From Pseudomonadota bacterium (GTDB lineage: Bacteria; Pseudomonadota; Alphaproteobacteria; Thalassobaculales; Thalassobaculaceae), in the NCBI GenBank assembly GCA_027623845.1, contig JAQBUJ010000035.1, forward strand, positions 1 to 12,343: a stretch of 12,343 bases of DNA, in the 5' to 3' direction. The translations under genes and the position numbers were made by a program. Of the stretch, positions 1 through 7,759 are shown piece after piece; within the stretch, counting starts at the first letter, position 1; each line of letters starts with the position of its first letter. The notes under the pieces were generated by a model that was given only the letters and a program-made list of their open reading frames with translations, did no database searches and was not told the origin of the DNA.

Positions 1-65
1 GTGGACCATAATGTCCATCGGAACCCGGGATTGGGCACATGGGTTCTGATCAATGGAAGGTGGTA

Positions 66-2324
66 TTATTTGATCGTCACCCAGGCGGTCCCGGTATTGT
101 TGTCATAAAACGCGAAGCGGCCCGGCGGAAACCAGGGCACATCCAAATCGTTCAGGAAAAGAACCAGCTCGCCGCGTCCGCCAGCGGTAAACCCCTCGTT
201 TGGAATTGTCAGCGTGAAAGTCGTGCTGGCGACGGAAGTGGTGGCGTTGTGGTCGGCGCCGGGTACCGGCACCGCCTTAAACGGAGCGCTTTTGCCGAGC
301 AGCTTCGCGTCCTCCTCCGGTTTATCGAAGCTCACGACCTGGCCAAGCAAGGTGAAATAGGGCGCGTTGGGAGCGCGATTGAACGTCGAGAGCCTCTCCA
401 TAAAGGCCCCCTCACCATCCGCCTTTCGCAGGAAACCGGTCGGCAACGCCGGAATGCTCAGATCGTAAAGAACCGTCGGCTCGACCGTCACGGTAATCTC
501 TTGGCCAGCCTTGACCGGGATGCCGGTCCTCAAACAAGGGTTTCGGGCTTCAAAATAGAAGGTGTTGCCGTCGCCCAATTTATGTTCCGCCAGGGCCGTG
601 CATGCCCGGGTCTCATCGCGGCTATTTTCGGTCGAAATTCGGTGCCCTGCGAAAGCGACGACCAAGATCGAAGCCACCATAAACAACTTCGCCATCCCGC
701 CGGTCCGCGTCCATTGCCAGCGCAGCACAGGCCCTATCCGATCAACCAGCCCATCAATTTCTTTTTTCAGGGATGCGCGTTCCTTTTCCTGCAGGACGCT
801 CATCTTTTCCTGGCTGGCGTCCAAGTCGCGGATCGCCTCGCCGCTCTTCACGCTTAAATAGCGCCACCCAAGACTGGCGAGCCCTCGCGCGGCGCCAACC
901 AGGAAGCCGCGTGATAACACCAGAACGCCGAATAGGCCGGCAAACAGCAACAACCATCGCCAATCCGCAAACAATGCCGCGGCGAACTCGGCCAATTCAG
1001 GCGGAAACGCGATGTCGAAGATGAAATCCGATCCCTCGTAAAAATATCCCAAGATGCCCGCAATACCGGCGAACACCAAGGAGACCAGAACGAAAATCGA
1101 ATAAAGCCAAGTCCGCCAATTGGCGATCCGAGACGCGATCGCGCTCATTTTGCCGCGTAGATCATTGGCTTGCTTGGGTAAATTGACCCGACAAATCGCC
1201 GACCGGGCCGCGCGCGGTTCGGTGGGACCCTCGGCGGTATTTCCCGGAATCGGATCCCAACGGGTGACCGCGAAAACCGGCGGAATATTGGCCGGTGCGT
1301 AAGCGCCGGTTTGATGTTCGATCCGTTCAAAAACGCTTTCGTGAATCTTCACCACGCCGCCGGCGCATTTGTCTGCGCAAAGTTGTCCGATATCGCGAGG
1401 ACGATATCGGTAATAGGCGGCCAGGCCAGCGCGGGAATCGTACAGCATGCCAAAGGCATTGCCCGAAACCGCGTATTCGCGGGCCCGACCATCGATGAAA
1501 TGCAACGGTTTCTTGAGGGGCGCAGCGGCCACCCGAGCCATCATCCAAGAAAGCGGCAGATAAGACGCTTCGTCCTTGGCATAGCTGCCGCCGACATTGG
1601 AATGCACGCCGGCGAACCAGACCTGCTCGACTTGTTGCGAGCCGTCTTTCGACATTTTGGACTCGTCGAATAAAGTGGGGGTGAATGTCTTACGCTGATC
1701 GTCGATCGAAAGCGCGTGATAGGCGTTTTTGATGCGCGGATTCAGCTCGTGATTGTGTTTGGTCAGAATACGGCAATCGCGGAGCCACTCGCGTAATTCG
1801 GAAAACGGAACGCCGACCGCGTCAACCGTATCCCACACCCCGATAACCTCGACATGCCCCTCGAAGTAGTTGATATCGTGCTCTTTGGCCCACGCCTCGA
1901 AGGTCTCTCGCTTTTTCGCCCGCGCGTCATAGTAGCCGTAGAGCGTCGATACGGCTTCATCCAGGTCCCGCGGCGTTGAAAAGGAATGCCGGTCGAGAAT
2001 ACTGAAGCGCGTAATCAACCCGGCGAGCGAGCGGGCGGTGAACGCGCCACGGCTAAAGCCAAATAGGAAGATCTGGTCCCCCTCTCTGTAAACCCGCACC
2101 AGGCTCTTGTATAAATCCCGGATATTACGCCCTAGTCCAGCGCCGGTCGCGCCGCCGATCGCCCGCCAGATTTTATTGTCCTGGGTCCCGACCCCATCGT
2201 CGTGAAACGCCACTTGATCGCCCCGCGAAAGGTCGATCGCCTGGTAAATTCTCCAAACATTCGTGCCGTTCGCTTTTCCACCGGCATTGCCCGTACCGTC
2301 AGCGCATAGAAAAATGTTCTTCAT
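66..2324 (-). CDS. DUF2235 alpha/beta hydrolase, membrane-anchored, with LecA-like C-terminal domain
   Basis: The protein has 752 residues. The N-terminal ~350 residues are a DUF2235 hydrolase, the family of the type VI phospholipase effector Tle1. Visible are the opening FLCADGTGN, the nucleophile elbow GFSRGA (Ser91), a GVWDTVDAVG segment with likely catalytic Asp165, and WFAGVHSNVGG with catalytic His241. Hydrophobic stretches at about 405-427, 455-478 and 545-563 look like three membrane segments, with a charged, probably coiled helix between the last two (about 495-530). The last ~180 residues are beta-rich and end with a 'LND...YDNNTG' pattern (N725-D726, N742-N743) like the calcium and sugar site of the lectin PA-IL. 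The hydrolase activity is inferred from the family; substrate and topology are unknown. A weak GGCGGA precedes the ATG. No VgrG, immunity or other secretion gene is visible, but the window ends 65 bases beyond the stop. Confidence 0.88.
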   Translation of the reverse strand: MKNIFLCADGTGNAGGKANGTNVWRIYQAIDLSRGDQVAFHDDGVGTQDNKIWRAIGGATGAGLGRNIRDLYKSLVRVYREGDQIFLFGFSRGAFTARSLAGLITRFSILDRHSFSTPRDLDEAVSTLYGYYDARAKKRETFEAWAKEHDINYFEGHVEVIGVWDTVDAVGVPFSELREWLRDCRILTKHNHELNPRIKNAYHALSIDDQRKTFTPTLFDESKMSKDGSQQVEQVWFAGVHSNVGGSYAKDEASYLPLSWMMARVAAAPLKKPLHFIDGRAREYAVSGNAFGMLYDSRAGLAAYYRYRPRDIGQLCADKCAGGVVKIHESVFERIEHQTGAYAPANIPPVFAVTRWDPIPGNTAEGPTEPRAARSAICRVNLPKQANDLRGKMSAIASRIANWRTWLYSIFVLVSLVFAGIAGILGYFYEGSDFIFDIAFPPELAEFAAALFADWRWLLLFAGLFGVLVLSRGFLVGAARGLASLGWRYLSVKSGEAIRDLDASQEKMSVLQEKERASLKKEIDGLVDRIGPVLRWQWTRTGGMAKLFMVASILVVAFAGHRISTENSRDETRACTALAEHKLGDGNTFYFEARNPCLRTGIPVKAGQEITVTVEPTVLYDLSIPALPTGFLRKADGEGAFMERLSTFNRAPNAPYFTLLGQVVSFDKPEEDAKLLGKSAPFKAVPVPGADHNATTSVASTTFTLTIPNEGFTAGGRGELVLFLNDLDVPWFPPGRFAFYDNNTGTAWVTIK

Positions 2325-2560
2325 CGCGTTTCCGCCAACAATTTCCCATTAAAATATGCAGTTATAAAATTCCACCTCAACCATCTCGATAATAATCTGT
2401 AAATGTTACAATATTTGATTACAAAATGGCAACACTTACCTCCCGATCGAACACGGGAGAGAACGGCATGGCGTTTTCATTCCGTAGATTCTTACCGCGC
2501 CGGTTCGTGTAAGCTCCCCTGCTCCGGCTCGGCCCAGCAATTCACGGAAGACATTCTCGC
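2325..2560. promoter_or_regulatory. AT-rich divergent intergenic region with a small palindrome
   Basis: This spacer lies between the divergent DUF2235 and EamA genes and must hold promoters for both. Bases 2335-2430 are clearly AT-rich against GC-rich surroundings. A perfect inverted repeat TGTAA-ATG-TTACA occurs at 2398-2410 and a smaller TTTG-ATTA-CAAA at 2414-2425. These could be operator half-sites. I could not place a convincing -35/-10 pair with normal spacing for either gene. The promoter role is inferred from position and composition only. Confidence 0.45.
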
Positions 2561-3439
2561 ATGACACGCAAAGCCGGGTTTTTGCTCCTCGTCGTCGTCT
2601 GGTTCTGTTGGGGTTTCAGCTATCCCTCGACCAAGCTGATGCTGCAATCGATGGATGTCTGGACGGGCCGGGCGCTGATCATGGGAGGCGCCGGTATCCT
2701 GCTGCTGATGCTGGCGGCGGTGATGGGACAGAGCCTCAGAGTCGCGCGGGCGCATTGGCGCGATCTGATCATCGCCGCTTTGCTGAACATGACGATCTTT
2801 CAGATCAGCATGACCTTGGGCGTGCATTATTTCAGCGCCGGGCGCACGGTGGTGATCGTCTACACCATGCCGCTGTGGGCGATGCTTTTCGCCTGGCCGC
2901 TGCTGCAGGAGCGGCCAACCCTTGCCAGGCTTGCCGCGCTTGCGCTCGGGTTGATCGCCTTGGTGGTCCTGATGGGCCAGGATTTCAGCGGCCTGCGCGA
3001 CGCCTCGCTCGGCGCCGCCTGCACGCTGGTCGGCGCCATCGCCTTCGGTCTCGGCACGGTTTGGATGAAGCGCCGCGCCTGGACCAACGACCCGACGGTG
3101 ATCGCCGGATGGCAGTTGGTTCTCGGCACGCTTCCGGTGATCCCATGTTGGTATCTGTTCAGCGCCGAGACCGACTGGGCCGCGGTTTCAGCGCCAAGCT
3201 GGGCCGGCTTCGCCTTCAATCTCATTATCGCCAATGTCCTGGCGTATTTCGCCTGGTTCCGGGTGCTCTCGACGTTTCCGGCCTCAGTCTCCGGCCTTGG
3301 CACCCTGGCAGTGCCGATCGTCGGCGTGCTGGCCAGCGCCGCCCTGCTCGGCGAGCAAATCGGCTGGCGTGAGATCACCGCGCTGGCGCTGATCGTCTTG
3401 GCTTTGGGGCTGAATTTGCGATCCACGGCGCGCCCGTAA
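2561..3439 (+). CDS. DMT superfamily transporter, EamA family
   Basis: The protein has 292 residues and is almost entirely hydrophobic, with about ten membrane helices arranged as two EamA repeats (roughly residues 5-140 and 150-285). Family-typical features are the N-terminal 'WGFSYPSTK' segment, the 'GRTVVIVYTMPLWAMLF' stretch that ends the first repeat's helix 4, and the second-repeat ending with 'GLGTLAVPIVGVLASAALLGE'. Such inner-membrane proteins usually export amino acids or other small metabolites; the substrate cannot be read from the sequence. A GGAAG at 2546-2550 sits 10 bases before the ATG. It is divergent from the hydrolase and is followed after 121 bases by a same-strand flavin monooxygenase with its own strong ribosome binding site, so cotranscription is possible but not shown. 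Confidence 0.9.
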   Translation: MTRKAGFLLLVVVWFCWGFSYPSTKLMLQSMDVWTGRALIMGGAGILLLMLAAVMGQSLRVARAHWRDLIIAALLNMTIFQISMTLGVHYFSAGRTVVIVYTMPLWAMLFAWPLLQERPTLARLAALALGLIALVVLMGQDFSGLRDASLGAACTLVGAIAFGLGTVWMKRRAWTNDPTVIAGWQLVLGTLPVIPCWYLFSAETDWAAVSAPSWAGFAFNLIIANVLAYFAWFRVLSTFPASVSGLGTLAVPIVGVLASAALLGEQIGWREITALALIVLALGLNLRSTARP

Positions 3440-3497
3440 AACAGCCCGGCGCATCGCCTACGTGCTTCCGTTTCCTTGGCGGCATCGCTGCTTTTAG

Positions 3498-3512
3498 AAC
3501 GCGGCATGCGTT
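3498..3512. repeat. Small inverted repeat AACGC-GGCAT-GCGTT
   Basis: A perfect 5-bp inverted repeat with a 5-base centre lies between the EamA gene and the flavin monooxygenase gene. No T-run follows on either strand, so it is a poor terminator candidate. An operator for the downstream gene is possible but unsupported beyond the symmetry. Confidence 0.25.
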
Positions 3513-3549
3513 GCTAACCTCGTAGATAAGATCAGTCGATTTCATGACG

Positions 3550-3555
3550 AGGAGG
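3550..3555 (+). promoter_or_regulatory. Strong Shine-Dalgarno (AGGAGG)
   Basis: A consensus AGGAGG lies 5 bases upstream of the ATG at 3561. It fixes that start over the internal methionine at residue 6 and suggests efficient translation of the flavin monooxygenase. Confidence 0.8.
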
Positions 3556-3560
3556 CTCCG

Positions 3561-4733
3561 ATGGCCAGTGACCGCATGCGCTTTGGCATCTTTCTGGCAC
3601 CGTTTCACCCGGTGGAGGAAAACCCGACCAACGCTTTGGACCGCGACTTCGAACTGGTCGAGCATCTGGACCATCTCGGCTATGACGAGGCCTGGATCGG
3701 CGAGCATCATTCCGGCGGTTTCGAGATCATCGCCTCGCCGGAAGTGTTCATTGCCGCAGCGGTCGAGCGGACCAAGCACATCCGGCTTGGCACCGGCGTC
3801 GTCTCGCTGCCCTATCATCACCCCTTCATGACGGTCGACCGGATGGTGCAACTGGATCACCAGTCCAAGGGCCGGGTGATGTTTGGCGTCGGCCCGGGCG
3901 CCCTGGTCGGTGACGCTTTCCGCATCGGCATTGATCCAGCCGATCAGCGCCGCCGGATGAACGAGGCGCTGGACGCGATCATGCCGATGCTGAATGGCGA
4001 GGAGGTCACGGTGAAGACCGACTGGTTCGAGATGCGTGAGGCGCGGATGCAGCTGCCCTGTTATACCCGCCCGCATATCGAGATGGCCGTCGCCTGCGCC
4101 CGCTCGCCCGCCGGCGCGCTGGCGGCAGGCAAACATGGGCTTGGCATGCTGTCGATCGGCGGCACCTCGGAGGAGGCGCTGAAGCACCACGCCAGTAACT
4201 GGAAGCTCTGCGAGAAGACGGCCGCGGAGAACGGCAAGACCGTCAGCCGCGAGAACTGGCGCGTCGTCAGCCTGGCTCATATCGCCGACACCCGCGAGCA
4301 GGCGATAGAGAATGTTAAGTTCGGTCTCGATAAATGGGCGCAATATTTCCGCGAGATCGCAACCTTCCCGATCGTCCCGCCGGAGATCGACAACGCGGTC
4401 GAATATCTGATGGAAAACAACATGGCCTGCATCGGCACGCCGGATGACGCGATCCGCTATATCGAGAAATTGCAGAAAGGCACCGGCGGCTTTGGAGCTT
4501 ATCTCGAATTGGCCCATAACTGGGCGGATTTTGGCGCCACCAAACGGCATTTCGAGTTGATGTCACGCCATGTCGTACCGCATTTCCAAGGCCTGAACGA
4601 CCTACGCCGCGAAAGCTACGACTACAGCTTCAAGAACCGTGACGTCTTCGTCGGTAAAGCGGCGGCGGCGATTCAATCTGAAATCGACAAGCATCAGACG
4701 CGCGAAGCAACCAAGGGCGAAGCCGCCGAGTAA
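3561..4733 (+). CDS. LLM-class flavin-dependent monooxygenase
   Basis: The protein has 390 residues and belongs to the bacterial luciferase-like monooxygenase family, a TIM-barrel enzyme using reduced FMN (or F420 in some members) and O2. Diagnostic segments are MRFGIFLAPFHP (6-17), YDEAWIGEHH (41-50), IRLGTGVVSLPYHHP (74-88) and the flavin-phosphate-binding type GVGPGAL (109-115). By memory of the family, the pattern is closest to the subgroup often annotated as limonene or alkanal monooxygenase, but the substrate is not determinable here. The consensus Shine-Dalgarno fixes the start. It is convergent with the TauD-type dioxygenase, with only 14 bases between the stops. A partner flavin reductase is not visible in the window. 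The family assignment is firm; substrate assignment would be a guess. Confidence 0.9.
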   Translation: MASDRMRFGIFLAPFHPVEENPTNALDRDFELVEHLDHLGYDEAWIGEHHSGGFEIIASPEVFIAAAVERTKHIRLGTGVVSLPYHHPFMTVDRMVQLDHQSKGRVMFGVGPGALVGDAFRIGIDPADQRRRMNEALDAIMPMLNGEEVTVKTDWFEMREARMQLPCYTRPHIEMAVACARSPAGALAAGKHGLGMLSIGGTSEEALKHHASNWKLCEKTAAENGKTVSRENWRVVSLAHIADTREQAIENVKFGLDKWAQYFREIATFPIVPPEIDNAVEYLMENNMACIGTPDDAIRYIEKLQKGTGGFGAYLELAHNWADFGATKRHFELMSRHVVPHFQGLNDLRRESYDYSFKNRDVFVGKAAAAIQSEIDKHQTREATKGEAAE

Positions 4734-4747
4734 GGTCGCACGGCGGC

Positions 4748-5596
4748 CTAAACTGGTCGGGAACCTTTAAGCAGGATGCGCTGGTGTCGGCGCTCCTGTC
4801 CGACCGGGTAGTCGACGTTCACCGAATGCACCAGACAACGATTATCCCAAAGCAGGATATCGCCGACGCGCCATTGATGGTGGTACTGGAAATCAGGCTT
4901 GGTGATCCAAGCGTGCAACTCATCAAGCAGCCCGTCACTCTCATCCCGCTCCATCCCAATCACCCGGTCGGTCCGGTTGGGGTTGAAATAGATCGCCCGC
5001 TTACCGCTATCCTCGTGGGTGCGAACCAGCGGATGTTCGACATCCCTGGTTTCCTGTTGTTCCTGATCGCTCAGGGTCTTTGCCCGGGCCGTCGCGCGGG
5101 CCGTGTCATAGCCGTGAACAGCCCGCCGCGCATCGATCCTGGCCCGAACCGTCTGCGGTAGCTCGTCATAGGCCCGCCGGGTGTTCGAGAACCGGGTCTG
5201 GCCCCCGGAATCGGGGATCGCCAAGCCCTGCAGCATTGTCGCCTTGGCCGGAGCCTCGAAATAGGAATCATCGGTATGCCAACCGGATAGCCGCACCATG
5301 GTCAGATCATCCGGTTTTGACTCCGGCGTCTTGTAGGTGCTCTCCAGCACCGACACTTCCGGCGCATCGCCGGCCCGCTGATCGCGCAACAACTGCAATT
5401 GCGGTTCGCCGAAATGCCGCGCCAGCCGAGCAAAATCAGCCGGCGAAAGCGGGACTGAACGGATGCAAAGCAGGTGGTGCTCCAGGAAGGCTTCTTCCAA
5501 TTGCTGGGCCGCCGCCTCGGGAATATCCGAGGTCACGTCGAGCCCGGTAACCTCTGCCCCAAGGGCGTGGGACAATGGATTAATGGTAAGCGCCAT
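4748..5596 (-). CDS. TauD/TfdA-family Fe(II)/2-oxoglutarate dioxygenase
   Basis: The protein has 282 residues from the chosen start. The jelly-roll dioxygenase signature is complete: SGWHTDDSY gives the iron ligands His107 and Asp109, WDNRCLVHS gives the distal ligand His257, and the C-terminal RRHQRILLKG supplies the arginine (Arg273 or nearby) that binds 2-oxoglutarate. Members hydroxylate taurine, alkyl sulfates, phenoxyacids and other small acids, often releasing sulfite or an aldehyde; the substrate here is unknown. I start at 5596 because GGAGG at 5602-5606 sits 5 bases upstream of that ATG and the protein then begins MALTINPLSHALGAEV, typical of the family. An in-frame ATG at 5608 overlaps this Shine-Dalgarno and has no good one of its own. 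The DUF2062 gene lies 55 bases upstream on the same strand and may be cotranscribed. Confidence 0.92.
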   Translation of the reverse strand: MALTINPLSHALGAEVTGLDVTSDIPEAAAQQLEEAFLEHHLLCIRSVPLSPADFARLARHFGEPQLQLLRDQRAGDAPEVSVLESTYKTPESKPDDLTMVRLSGWHTDDSYFEAPAKATMLQGLAIPDSGGQTRFSNTRRAYDELPQTVRARIDARRAVHGYDTARATARAKTLSDQEQQETRDVEHPLVRTHEDSGKRAIYFNPNRTDRVIGMERDESDGLLDELHAWITKPDFQYHHQWRVGDILLWDNRCLVHSVNVDYPVGQERRHQRILLKGSRPV

Positions 5597-5601
5597 AACA
5601 T

Positions 5602-5606
5602 CCTCC
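5602..5606 (-). promoter_or_regulatory. Shine-Dalgarno GGAGG deciding the dioxygenase start
   Basis: On the minus strand GGAGG is followed by 5 bases and then ATG at 5596. This supports the shorter start over the ATG at 5608, which partly overlaps the motif. Confidence 0.7.
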
Positions 5607-5622
5607 AACCAGCCATTCAGTC

Positions 5623-5636
5623 CTGTTTTCTAACAG
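5623..5636. repeat. Small inverted repeat CTGTT-TTCT-AACAG
   Basis: A 5-bp perfect inverted repeat lies in the 55-base gap between the DUF2062 and dioxygenase genes. The stem is too short and AT-rich for a terminator. It could be an operator or chance. Confidence 0.2.
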
Positions 5637-5651
5637 ATACAACCCGCCACT

Positions 5652-6224
5652 TCACTTGATATCCGCCGCCGTTCCAGCCTGTTGGCGCCGCAGCAACCGC
5701 TCTTGCATCGCTTGGCGACGCCGGGTGACGAAGCGAAGGCTCCACAGATAGCCCAGCCATCCGCAGAGCGCCGCCCAAGGCACGCAGCCGAGGAACATTG
5801 GCAAGCCCCACAACTCAACCATGGCCAGCGTGATTTCCCAAGCCGCCGTCAGGCCGCCGCCATCGATCGAGAGAATTTCGTCGAGCTTGCCGGCGAAGAC
5901 GCCGAAACCAAGCGATTCCTCCCAATGGCCAAGCATGATCCGACCGGTGACCAGGAACAGGTAATAGATTGGCGGCAGGGTGAAGACATTGGAGACCCAG
6001 GTCATCGCCATCGCCACGATGACGCTAAAACGCCAATCCGGCGCCACCACCCGCTGCACCGCCCAAACCAAGGCGACCATCGCCATCTGAATGCCCACCA
6101 GGGGCGTCATCGCACAGACCATCCCGACAAGAACGCCGCGTGCGGTAACGATCGGCGGGTTCTGGCCGCGTTTGATCGGGATCAGCAATCGATACCGCAG
6201 CATGCGGAGTAACGAACGGTACAT
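5652..6224 (-). CDS. DUF2062 domain membrane protein
   Basis: The protein has 190 residues. It carries the DUF2062 pattern: a basic N-terminus (residues 1-24), a first membrane segment with small residues and a mid-helix proline (about 28-56, GMVCAMTPLVGIQM), then TWVSNVFTLPPIYYL (75-89), matching the family's conserved 'SNP-T-PP-Y' region, and a third hydrophobic segment at about 128-165. The tail is positively charged (RRRQAMQERLLRRQQ), fitting a cytoplasmic end. The biochemical role of DUF2062 is not established; it appears alone or fused to glycosyltransferases in other bacteria. Here it lies 55 bases upstream of the dioxygenase gene on the same strand and is divergent from the PLP enzyme. 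Only a weak GGCGG precedes the ATG, so the start is moderately sure. Confidence 0.82.
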   Translation of the reverse strand: MYRSLLRMLRYRLLIPIKRGQNPPIVTARGVLVGMVCAMTPLVGIQMAMVALVWAVQRVVAPDWRFSVIVAMAMTWVSNVFTLPPIYYLFLVTGRIMLGHWEESLGFGVFAGKLDEILSIDGGGLTAAWEITLAMVELWGLPMFLGCVPWAALCGWLGYLWSLRFVTRRRQAMQERLLRRQQAGTAADIK

Positions 6225-6541
6225 CAGGCCGCCGCCTGGCCCGGCGCGTCTGACATCGCCGATAGCAAGTTCAAAGGTCGCGTTGGCGTCATGAGATCGC
6301 CGGTCATGAGATCCCCAAATCTCGCTGCCCGCATTGCAACAACGGGACTGAGAAAGCTAAGCAGCGAGACCACGATGTCAATGCGTCGATTGCTCTCGGC
6401 ACCAACATCCCATCATGATAATAAAATCATCTGCTCCATCCCACCTGTTACCCTGCATGATAAACGGCAGGCAAGCCCCGAGAAACCCAACCCGTCGACC
6501 AGCGAAACTCCCTGAACCGTCGCCATCCAATGGAATTATCC
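6225..6541. other. Intergenic region, no supported gene
   Basis: This ~317-base spacer separates the divergent DUF2062 and PLP enzyme genes. Short open frames exist on both strands but lack ribosome binding sites and protein-like composition. It contains an 11-base direct repeat GTCATGAGATC at 6288-6298 and 6303-6313, and an AT-rich patch around 6412-6430 with a weak inverted repeat ATGAT-AATAAA-ATCAT (6415-6430). Promoters for both genes are expected here, but I could not place a -35/-10 pair with normal spacing. Confidence 0.5.
6288..6313. repeat. Tandem direct repeat GTCATGAGATC, 15-base period
   Basis: Two identical 11-base copies start at 6288 and 6303, upstream of both divergent genes. 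The spacing is about one and a half helical turns. Paired regulator-binding sites are one reading; chance duplication is the other. Confidence 0.4.
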
Positions 6542-7759
6542 ATGACTTTTGATTTCGACCGCACCATCGATCGCACCGGGACCAGTTCAATCAAGTGGGA
6601 GTACCGCTCGGAACATGGAACGGTCCGCCATTGGGATGAGACAAGCGCCCGCCATGGCGATAACAGAATCCTGCCGATGTGGGTCGCCGACATGGATTTC
6701 CGGTGCCCCGAGCCGGTCGTCGAGGCCCTGGTAAAGCGCGCCCAACATGGGGTTTACGGCTATACCGGCCGGCCCGAAAGCTATACCGACGCGGTGGTTG
6801 GCTGGATGCGCCAGCGGCACGGTTGGACCGTCGACCCGGCGACCATCCTGACGGTTCCCGGCATCGTGCCGACCCTGAACATGGCGGTGCGGAGTTTTAT
6901 CAACCCCGGTGACAAGGTGTTGATCCAACCGCCGGTCTATCATCCGTTCTACCGATCGATCACCAACAATGGTGGTGAGATCGTCACCAATCCGTTGCTC
7001 GTGCGCGACGGTCGCTATGACATGGACTTTGAGGATCTGGAGCGTAAGGCCGCCGACCCGGCGGTCAAATTGGCGATCCTGTGCTCGCCGCACAATCCGG
7101 TCGGCCGGGTCTGGACGGCGGACGAGCTTCGTCGCTTTGGCGAGATCTGCCGGCGCAACCAGGTGATTGTGATCGCTGACGAAATCCACGGCGACCTTAT
7201 CCTGCCGGGCAATACATTCACCGCCTATGGCGCCCTGGGCAAAGCGTTCGAGCAACAGGCGATCATCTGCACTGCCGCCAGCAAGACCTTCAACCTCGCC
7301 GACCTGCATTGCTCGAATATCATGATCGCCGACGAAACCTTACGAGAGGGTCTGGCCGGTACGATCCGCGCCAATGGCCTGTCGGGGATGAACCCGTTCA
7401 GCCTGCTGGCGACCGAAACCGCGTATCGCGAAGCGGAAGGCTCGCTGGACGCGGTGCTCGCCTATATCGCCGGCAATGCCGCCCGGGTGGCCGAGGTCAT
7501 GGCCGAACGGGCGCCGATGATCACCGTGAGCCCGCTTCAAGGCACCTATCTGCAATGGTTCGATTGCCGGGCGCTTGGCCTCGACGCCGCCGGGTTGGAG
7601 GACTTGATGCTCAACAAGGCGCGGGTCTATCTCGACGAGGGCTATATCTTCGGCCCTGAAGGGGCGGGCTTCGAGCGGATCAATCTGGCCTGCTCAAGAC
7701 AGACCGTCGATTTGGCTCTGGAACGGATCACCGACGCGGTGGCGAATCTGCCGGGTTGA
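6542..7759 (+). CDS. MalY/PatB-type PLP enzyme (putative cystathionine beta-lyase / C-S lyase)
   Basis: The protein has 405 residues from the chosen start and is a fold-type I PLP enzyme of aminotransferase class I/II, MalY/PatB branch. Markers are the family N-terminus FDFDRTIDRTGTSSIKW, LPMWVADMDF, the QPPVYHPFY tyrosine segment, CSPHNPVG, ADEIHGDL (PLP-ring aspartate) and the PLP lysine in AASKTFNLADLH (Lys248), plus a C-terminal INLACSRQ carrying the carboxylate-binding arginine. MalY/PatB enzymes cleave C-S bonds of cystathionine or cysteine S-conjugates, giving a thiol or sulfide, pyruvate and ammonia; true aminotransferase activity cannot be excluded. I start at 6542 because GGAA lies 6-7 bases upstream and the protein then begins MTFDFD as in relatives; an ATG at 6530 is the alternative. 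Its stop lies inside the 3' end of larB, a 32-base tail-to-tail overlap. Confidence 0.88.
   Translation: MTFDFDRTIDRTGTSSIKWEYRSEHGTVRHWDETSARHGDNRILPMWVADMDFRCPEPVVEALVKRAQHGVYGYTGRPESYTDAVVGWMRQRHGWTVDPATILTVPGIVPTLNMAVRSFINPGDKVLIQPPVYHPFYRSITNNGGEIVTNPLLVRDGRYDMDFEDLERKAADPAVKLAILCSPHNPVGRVWTADELRRFGEICRRNQVIVIADEIHGDLILPGNTFTAYGALGKAFEQQAIICTAASKTFNLADLHCSNIMIADETLREGLAGTIRANGLSGMNPFSLLATETAYREAEGSLDAVLAYIAGNAARVAEVMAERAPMITVSPLQGTYLQWFDCRALGLDAAGLEDLMLNKARVYLDEGYIFGPEGAGFERINLACSRQTVDLALERITDAVANLPG

Noticed and set aside
39..857. 272-codon open frame on the plus strand opposite the DUF2235 gene
   Set aside because: Its composition is low quality, and it lies opposite the gene region encoding conserved beta-rich sequence and membrane segments.
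66..2324. Calling the DUF2235 protein a type VI secretion effector
   Set aside because: Three membrane segments and the lack of any VgrG, PAAR, chaperone or immunity gene in view argue against assuming this; the DUF2235 family is broader than Tle1.
3375..4550. 391-codon open frame on the minus strand, antisense to the flavin monooxygenase
   Set aside because: The sense strand encodes a clear family member with a consensus Shine-Dalgarno; the antisense product has no domain pattern.
6291..6515. 74-codon plus-strand frame in the spacer before the PLP enzyme
   Set aside because: It has no ribosome binding site, a Ser/Thr/Arg-rich random-looking product, and no coherent domain or signal.
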